Source of the DNA: a virus
Reading direction: 5' to 3' (one strand)
Virus record (IMG/VR): IMGVR_UViG_3300025133_005418
Coordinates: 1 to 38,146 of that record
Length of the DNA: 38,146 nucleotides
Below, in pieces: positions 32,745 to 38,146 of the stretch (positions within the stretch are counted from its first letter, which is position 1; each line of letters opens with the position of its first letter). The position numbers were made by a program, and so were the translations under genes. The notes below the pieces were generated by a model, which worked only from the letters and a program-made list of their open reading frames with translations, searched no databases and had not been told where the DNA came from.

Positions 32745-34441
32745 GAGGTAAGTTTAAAATAAGGCAGCTTAATAAAAGAACTGGTGAGTCTACGGTTATA
32801 CTAGAGGAGTCTAACCAAGTCTCCCAAGGAATGAAACATGCTTTAGTAAATATTTTATGTGGTGGAGGATCTAGAGAAGTAGAAGATTATCAGTTTAAGT
32901 ATTTTCAATTAGGGGATCAAAACTACAATCTCAGTACCTTTGATGTCTCAGCAGATGTACCCGCATCTTCTTTACTAAGTAATTTTTGGACTATTAAGAG
33001 TCCTTTAGATCCCTCCGCTTACGGCACAGATAGTGCTGTTACTGTAGTTAAAAGAGATATTTATGGTCTTGGGTCTATAATCCCAAGTACAAGAGGTAAA
33101 GTTTTTGATAATTTTGTAGATCCTCCTGATACCACTAAATTGTCTTGTAGTTATACAAATAATTTTGAATCTAATCCTAGACCTATTCCCCCTGGGCCAC
33201 GAAAAACTACCTGGATTCCTGGGTGTGCTAATACTTGGGAGAAAAAAGCAGAAAACTATTTTCTTCATCCCCTTGAGTTAAGTGCTGATTATACTGTTTC
33301 AGGTCCAACTTTTACTTCCCCAACATGGAGTATAGAATATAATTCCAGTAGTAATGTAGCAGGTATTACATCTTGTCTTAGAGGAAGTACAGAGTATATT
33401 TATAATGATGGGAGAAAACCCAGTTACTGGAATCAGGGTAAGAAAAATCAAACATTATCCGTCTACTATATGCCAGAATACTACGCTTCTAGTTTATCAA
33501 CTTCTGGTAGCACCCCCACAGTGGGAAAATTAATGTTATATAATAGGACCGCAGCAGTACTAGGGGGCGATAGCGTTGCGGGGTACAACCAAGTACGGTT
33601 TGAGTACAGATACGACCTAAAGTACTCCTCCTCCAGCACCCCTGGGGCTGCGTGGTATCCACCAGAGATCACACAGGCTATAGATGGGTACTCTCAATGC
33701 ACGGGTGACTGTAGGGACAAGTGGGAGGGCTCCTACGGGTCTGGTGTGACTGGGGGGGATGTGTCTGCAAATGTGTATTGTAGGGATGGAGCTATATACA
33801 CTCCAGCAGACGCAGAGGCCGACTATGCCACTAGAAATGGTCCAGGGAAAGACTGCTTTGACACTCCCAACTCTGGATTCGGGCCTAGTGGAAATTTTTA
33901 TAGAATATCTGTGTCCTGGAATAATGTTCCTGATGAAGTTATAGATGTGGATACTGGGCTTGTATCTGGGATAGCATTACAGGCATTTAATTATCCCCTT
34001 TTCTCAAGAGCGTTAAGTATCAACCCTACGACAGGAGCTATTACTTCTACAAACGATCATGAGGTTACTCCGAGAGAACAACTTTATATAGCTAATCTTC
34101 AGTTTGAATATACCCCTTCAGCTACCCCATACCAGTATATACATGCAGAGAAGTCGTATTATATAACCTCTTCTCAAGACTTCTTGGTAATACCTAAGGG
34201 GTATACTACTTCGTTAAATGATAATACAGCTAATGTAAGATTATTAATAGATGAAGAATTGGCAAATAATCAGACTATAAAAGAAGTAGGGTTATTCTTA
34301 AAGAATCCTAATGGTACTGCTGGGATTGATAACCCCTTTCTTACTGCTTATAAAGTTATTAGTCCACCCCTTGCTAAAAATAATGAATTTTCCTATATAA
34401 TTGATTGGGAGTTGAGCCTGATAGATTCGACTACTACTTAA
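32741..34441 (+). CDS. Tail appendage protein B, shared end modules around a CBM-like insert
   Basis: The start is ATG 32741 (ATGA overlap), not the upstream TTG at 32723; the product has 566 residues. N-terminal MRGKFKIRQLNKRTGESTVI, then SQGMKHALVNIL and DYQFKYFQLGDQN, and C-terminal VRLLIDEELANNQTIKEVGL, FLKNPNG and EFSYIIDWEL align with proteins A and C. The central insert is again CBM-like. SVYYMPEYYASSL lies near its start, FYRISVSWNNV near residue 388, and it closes with LYIANLQFEYTPSATPYQYI. Inside it, around 33600-33780, lies a Cys-containing patch (YSQCTGDCRDKW, VYCRDG, KDCFD) with raised G+C, which I counted at 55% (99 of 180), against about 33% just upstream (33361-33420). This could be a recently acquired or exchanged receptor-binding piece. 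An adhesin role is inferred. Confidence 0.65.
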   Translation: MRGKFKIRQLNKRTGESTVILEESNQVSQGMKHALVNILCGGGSREVEDYQFKYFQLGDQNYNLSTFDVSADVPASSLLSNFWTIKSPLDPSAYGTDSAVTVVKRDIYGLGSIIPSTRGKVFDNFVDPPDTTKLSCSYTNNFESNPRPIPPGPRKTTWIPGCANTWEKKAENYFLHPLELSADYTVSGPTFTSPTWSIEYNSSSNVAGITSCLRGSTEYIYNDGRKPSYWNQGKKNQTLSVYYMPEYYASSLSTSGSTPTVGKLMLYNRTAAVLGGDSVAGYNQVRFEYRYDLKYSSSSTPGAAWYPPEITQAIDGYSQCTGDCRDKWEGSYGSGVTGGDVSANVYCRDGAIYTPADAEADYATRNGPGKDCFDTPNSGFGPSGNFYRISVSWNNVPDEVIDVDTGLVSGIALQAFNYPLFSRALSINPTTGAITSTNDHEVTPREQLYIANLQFEYTPSATPYQYIHAEKSYYITSSQDFLVIPKGYTTSLNDNTANVRLLIDEELANNQTIKEVGLFLKNPNGTAGIDNPFLTAYKVISPPLAKNNEFSYIIDWELSLIDSTTT

Positions 34442-34451
34442 GACTATCCTA

Positions 34452-34459
34452 TATAAATA
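34452..34459 (+). promoter_or_regulatory. TATAAATA, identical to the T4 late promoter core
   Basis: TATAAATA lies in the 20-base gap before appendage gene C, within CCTATATAAATAT, which shares CCTATATAA with the element before 4057. The only other evidence is position. No Shine-Dalgarno is visible between it and ATG 34462, so it could start a very short-leader transcript. Confidence 0.35.
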
Positions 34460-34461
34460 TA

Positions 34462-35043
34462 ATGAGTAATAATACTGCACTAACACCTACGGGGCATTTA
34501 CAAATTTCTAAACTCTATGAGAATGGAGAGGAAGAGATAGTATTTGATGATCACAATATAATCACTTCTGGTATGGGGGTGGGGTTTTCTCACCTTTTCG
34601 CTGCTTCGGGGGGGACTCAGATAACTGATTACCAAATACTTAATTTCTTGATAGGGTCTGCTGGAAACTTTAATGATTACGGAGCGTCTACATATCAGCT
34701 TCAAGCCCCTATAACTGCCGAAGCGAGGTGGGGGGCAGACACTACATTATTTTTAGAAACTTTATATACTATAGAAAACGGGTCTCCATTGGGGGGTCCT
34801 CATCCTTTCGCTAGAATACGCTTTAGCAATATTCATAAGGTTACAGATACTTCAGTAAGATATACTTTAGTTTTAGATAGAGCTACTTTAAATAATACAG
34901 CCCTTAGTGAGATAGGGTTATTTATGAGGAATCCTAGGGGACAAACTCCCGTAATTCCAATCTTAGTAGCCTACAGACCCTTTACCGAAATAACAAAGAC
35001 TAGTGATTTTAGTCTCATCTTCCGCTGGACACTACAGTTCTAA
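34462..35043 (+). CDS. Tail appendage protein C, minimal form without insert
   Basis: I chose ATG 34462 because an earlier TTG (34405) lies inside gene B. The 193-residue product has the same N-terminal module (GHLQISKLYENGEEEIVFDD, then NIITSGMGVGFSHLF and DYQILNFLIGSAGN). It also has the same C-terminal module as A and B (VRYTLVLDRATLNNTALSEI, GLFMRNPRGQ, FSLIFRWTLQF). With only a short linker between, it looks like the basic fold into which the other two carry inserts. It may be a connector or capping subunit of the same appendage. No ribosome-binding site is visible, unlike most genes in this operon, though TATAAATA lies just upstream. Its stop overlaps the start of the giant fibre gene (TAATG). 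Confidence 0.7.
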   Translation: MSNNTALTPTGHLQISKLYENGEEEIVFDDHNIITSGMGVGFSHLFAASGGTQITDYQILNFLIGSAGNFNDYGASTYQLQAPITAEARWGADTTLFLETLYTIENGSPLGGPHPFARIRFSNIHKVTDTSVRYTLVLDRATLNNTALSEIGLFMRNPRGQTPVIPILVAYRPFTEITKTSDFSLIFRWTLQF

Positions 35044-38000
35044 TGTTTAATAAAAATGATTTATATAGCGCATCTGGGGGAGTAACAATATTCAATTATT
35101 GGAACCCCTTCGTAACAAAGCACGACACTTCTTCTTTCTATAATTGGGAACAAGATAACCTTCCTTTATATGATCTAGAGGAACGAACCTATTATCTATG
35201 GGAGAAGCTGGGCTACCCACTGTCTAGTATTCCTGGAATGGCTTTGGTAGTATCTGCTACCATTGATAATAGTATAGCTGCAAGTGCCAATATGTTTACT
35301 ACAGTGTCTGCTGCCATAGAAGCTCTTCCAGAGATAATTAGAATGCCTACTCTTATCGAAGTAGCTGTCGCAGGGAATATGGGCGAACTAAACCTTAATA
35401 ATATTAAGTGTGAAGGTGATGGTATTCTTGAGATCGTTAACAGGGCAGGGGCTCCTTTAGCATCTAATGCCGATACAACTACTATAACTGCTAATAACTA
35501 TGGTAATGGAGACCAAGCACCCTGGTATTTACCATGGGGACTGTCTGCTCTTCAAGTGTTTGGGACCTTATCAAGCATGAGTGCTATATCTCTTTCTGCT
35601 AATACCTCAAGTGTATTCTATAACGATAAGACTACAGATGTACGAAACATTATTTTGCCAGGGAGACGAGGGGTGAGCATAGGAGATACCTACGCTCCCC
35701 CAGCCTATGCCTATCCAGGAATAGCTGATAATACTGTTGATTGGAGAACTGGAAGTACTGGCGTAATGTATGCCAATACTATAACCCTTAACACAGGGGC
35801 TCCTGCTCAATCTCTAGTGCAGGATGATACTATAGCGACTTTAGATGTGTCTTGTATTAGTGAATTAGATGATGCTCATATGTATGGACCACAGTACGCA
35901 TTCGGCGATCCAGTGGGGTATCAACTAGCTAATGGTCTTGTAGCGGGAAACTGGTTCACTTCGGTAAAGGCTCAAAATTGTGATGGGCCTATTTATGTAA
36001 GAGGGTTTATAGTAGATGGTGCAAATACATCTACTACTGGGTTTAAAGTAGATAATTGTGTCAACTTTACCTTAGAGAACTGTGGTTCTATGAGATGTAC
36101 TACCGCAGGGTTTGATATAAATAACTCTACTGTTAACCTACGAAGACAAGCTTTTGCTACTAGAAACTATAACGCTACTGATAGAGGTACTATTAAAACT
36201 TATGGATTCAAGATTACTAATAGTGAAGTCGATTTTGTAACGGATACTTATACTAGTGGAGTATTTGCTAAGTTAGCTAGTCACTTCCATGATTACGGAA
36301 TTTACTTAGATAATTCTGTGCTTCGTGGTGGAGATGCTATAACTGAAGGAGCTATGCTAGGTAGCAAAACTTTTTCTACAGAGATTGGAGTAAACCAAAC
36401 CAACTTGTATTTAGTTAATTCAAAATATGAAATGAACGGTATCACTAGCGTATATCAAAGTTACAATAATATAGAAGCTTATGACTCTGCTGTACGAGTA
36501 GAGCAGTTACATAGTAAGTATGCTCAGAATGCTGGTCTTTTAATGTTCAATAGCTCCTTTAAGTATAATAAGAATCTAAACATTAATGCTGTGGGACAGT
36601 ACACTTATACTGGGAATATTAAGGAAAGCGGAAATTACCCTATCTTATTTCTAAATAATGGTCAGCATGTAGTTCTTAAAGCAGGGTCCTCTTACGGACC
36701 TACCTATCCTAATACGACATTAAGTGCTACAGAATCTGTTACAGATATTACTACTCTTTATAATATGGAAATGTATGCTGAGCATATAGGAGCTATTTCG
36801 GAAAATAAAAATGCTACGCAGAGATTATCTAAACCTGCTATTGTGGTAGATAATTCTACTGCCCAGTTTACTTGTAGTAAGATTTTATGTTCCTCCTCTT
36901 TGTCTCAAAGAGCTTCTGTATATCATTCTCCTGCTGCCCTACATAGTACTAATAATGCATCTGTAAATATGGTAGGGTTAGCTAATAAAGCTACTCTTCA
37001 GAATACTATTTGTTACGCTACAGGAAATGCATCTCGCGCTTCTTTAGGTTACTTAGCAGATAAAGGATCTTCTATACACTTTACAGGGCCTAATGTTATT
37101 TACAATTTTGGGATAGATGCAGCCGCATTAGATGGGTCTAGGATTAGTGCAGGAATTCCATTAACAGAAAATGGTACACCAGACTGTACTCTTAGTGGAT
37201 GGGGCAGAGGTCTTTATCCAGCGACCCCAGTTATTGAAGCTCATAGTGGGAGAGCCTGTTTTGTGGCAGATAATAACTCAGAATTATCATTTGAAGATGT
37301 AGGAAATTCTCAGAGGTATTGGAGTAGGATTAATAATGATATAAATTTATCTGCTAATACAGATTATGATTTATCAGGATCTTATAAAAATACTTTATGT
37401 GCTAGTGGTGGCTTGCAATTCTATCCTAATTCCTTCGAAGTTACAGGCAATGACTGGAAAAATATTATTACTAATAATATGACTGGATTTAGGGATGCTT
37501 ACGAACTTTCTACATTTGCTCAAGGGGGATATACCCAAACCTTAAAGAATGATACTGCAACAAGTGCCTTCAGAATATTATATAATGATACCTATAGTAC
37601 ATTAGGTCCACAAATGGCAAAAATTAGTCAGGGTGGAATGTGTGTTAGGGCTGCTGGTGGTAGTAATGTTAAAGTTAGGAATGTTCACTTCCCAACAGGG
37701 TGGTATAACACTGATGGAAGTTATTATGATGCGTCCTCTTCTCCTGCTGGGTGTGATAATTTAATGATTTGGAACATAGCTGACACCTCCAGATTGCATG
37801 CTGCTTATATTGCAGTTAGTGGGGCTTATCCATCTGATGCTGGGTATACAGGTCCTAGATCTTTCTACCATAGTGGAACCATAGGTATAGGATTTGCTAA
37901 GGACTCTAGTTCTGCACAGTATAATATGCCTTCAGGAACTCTACATACTGGAAAATTATCAGTACTAGATCATTTTGGGAGTGGTACTATTGTGTCGAGC

Positions 38001-38146
38001 AATCTTACTTATGAAAATTACTCTCCTTCTACATTTAAGGCAAGTGCTGTGTGGGCGAACACATCATCTACTTATAGATTTATGGAATCCATACAGGAAT
38101 CTAGGTCAGGGATAACTACATCTTCTACTTATGGGGAATTAACAGC
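35043..38146 (+). CDS. Giant tail fibre/spike protein with beta-helix-like repeats, cut by window edge
   Basis: From ATG 35043 (TAATG overlap) the frame stays open for 1,034 codons to the right edge, so the C-terminus is missing. The N-terminal 70 residues contain aromatic-rich segments (VTIFNYWNPFVTKHDTSSFY, LYDLEERTYYLWEKLGYP) suited to anchoring on the baseplate. A helical Ala/Ser-rich piece follows. From about residue 310 the sequence shows short repeated beta turns rich in Asn, Ser, Thr and Gly. Examples are VDGANTSTTGFKVDNCVNF, LENCGSMRC, GFDINNSTVNL and YGFKITNSEVDF. This is the appearance of a right-handed parallel beta-helix, as in tailspikes and long fibres that bind or cleave surface glycans. 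No catalytic site can be pointed to. It is likely the main receptor-binding fibre, following three smaller appendage genes. Confidence 0.75.
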   Translation, partial: MFNKNDLYSASGGVTIFNYWNPFVTKHDTSSFYNWEQDNLPLYDLEERTYYLWEKLGYPLSSIPGMALVVSATIDNSIAASANMFTTVSAAIEALPEIIRMPTLIEVAVAGNMGELNLNNIKCEGDGILEIVNRAGAPLASNADTTTITANNYGNGDQAPWYLPWGLSALQVFGTLSSMSAISLSANTSSVFYNDKTTDVRNIILPGRRGVSIGDTYAPPAYAYPGIADNTVDWRTGSTGVMYANTITLNTGAPAQSLVQDDTIATLDVSCISELDDAHMYGPQYAFGDPVGYQLANGLVAGNWFTSVKAQNCDGPIYVRGFIVDGANTSTTGFKVDNCVNFTLENCGSMRCTTAGFDINNSTVNLRRQAFATRNYNATDRGTIKTYGFKITNSEVDFVTDTYTSGVFAKLASHFHDYGIYLDNSVLRGGDAITEGAMLGSKTFSTEIGVNQTNLYLVNSKYEMNGITSVYQSYNNIEAYDSAVRVEQLHSKYAQNAGLLMFNSSFKYNKNLNINAVGQYTYTGNIKESGNYPILFLNNGQHVVLKAGSSYGPTYPNTTLSATESVTDITTLYNMEMYAEHIGAISENKNATQRLSKPAIVVDNSTAQFTCSKILCSSSLSQRASVYHSPAALHSTNNASVNMVGLANKATLQNTICYATGNASRASLGYLADKGSSIHFTGPNVIYNFGIDAAALDGSRISAGIPLTENGTPDCTLSGWGRGLYPATPVIEAHSGRACFVADNNSELSFEDVGNSQRYWSRINNDINLSANTDYDLSGSYKNTLCASGGLQFYPNSFEVTGNDWKNIITNNMTGFRDAYELSTFAQGGYTQTLKNDTATSAFRILYNDTYSTLGPQMAKISQGGMCVRAAGGSNVKVRNVHFPTGWYNTDGSYYDASSSPAGCDNLMIWNIADTSRLHAAYIAVSGAYPSDAGYTGPRSFYHSGTIGIGFAKDSSSAQYNMPSGTLHTGKLSVLDHFGSGTIVSSNLTYENYSPSTFKASAVWANTSSTYRFMESIQESRSGITTSSTYGELT

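Overview
The window is a slice of a tailed, contractile-tail (myovirus) phage genome of the T4-like type. It is AT-rich and almost fully coding. Recognition rests on a series of proteins with T4-type motifs: terminase large subunit (gp17), portal (gp20), a gp26-type baseplate/tail-assembly protein, a tape measure candidate (gp29), a tube/baseplate junction candidate (gp48/54), gp53, a gp27/gpD-type hub, a gp5-type spike, gp25, gp6 (baseplate J) and a giant gp7/gpI-type wedge protein. A UvsW-type helicase and a Toprim primase also fit this lineage. The host cannot be told from the sequence. The major capsid protein, prohead protease, tail sheath and tail tube genes are not in the window.

Layout. 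(1) 1-670, minus strand: a glycosyltransferase cut by the window edge, head to head with the terminase; their start codons share CATG. (2) 669-7684, plus strand: terminase, portal, an acidic possible head-assembly protein, a PKD-domain virion protein, a small protein of unknown role and a short fibre-like protein with two 37-residue repeats. (3) 7681-9302, minus strand: UvsW-type helicase and a small partner. (4) 9341-11727, plus strand: gp26-type protein with a strong candidate -1 frameshift site into a 65-residue extension, an unknown (possibly structural) protein and two small membrane proteins. (5) 11724-13775, minus strand: an unknown 102-residue protein, a Cas4/AddB-like Fe-S nuclease and a primase. 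(6) 13821 to the right edge, plus strand: a 14-gene tail and baseplate operon in which most junctions are TAATG, TAGTG or ATGA overlaps. It ends in three tandem related tail-appendage proteins and a fibre of more than 1,000 residues that runs off the window.

Together the plus-strand genes package DNA and build the tail, baseplate and adhesins. The minus-strand islands carry DNA replication and repair functions and the glycosyltransferase. Convergent islands end with overlapping stop codons, so opposite-strand transcripts must be separated in time or overlap. An AT-rich element resembling the T4 late promoter (TATAAATA) recurs at several plus-strand intergenic gaps.

The points most worth checking are the frameshift site at 10057-10086, the tandem appendage genes sharing N- and C-terminal modules around different carbohydrate-binding-like inserts (30840-35043), and several GC-rich, Cys-rich or Arg/Gly-rich patches. 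No tRNA gene, insertion sequence or CRISPR array was seen. The only stretch over about 200 bases between annotated long genes is 10076-10278, which holds the frameshift extension.
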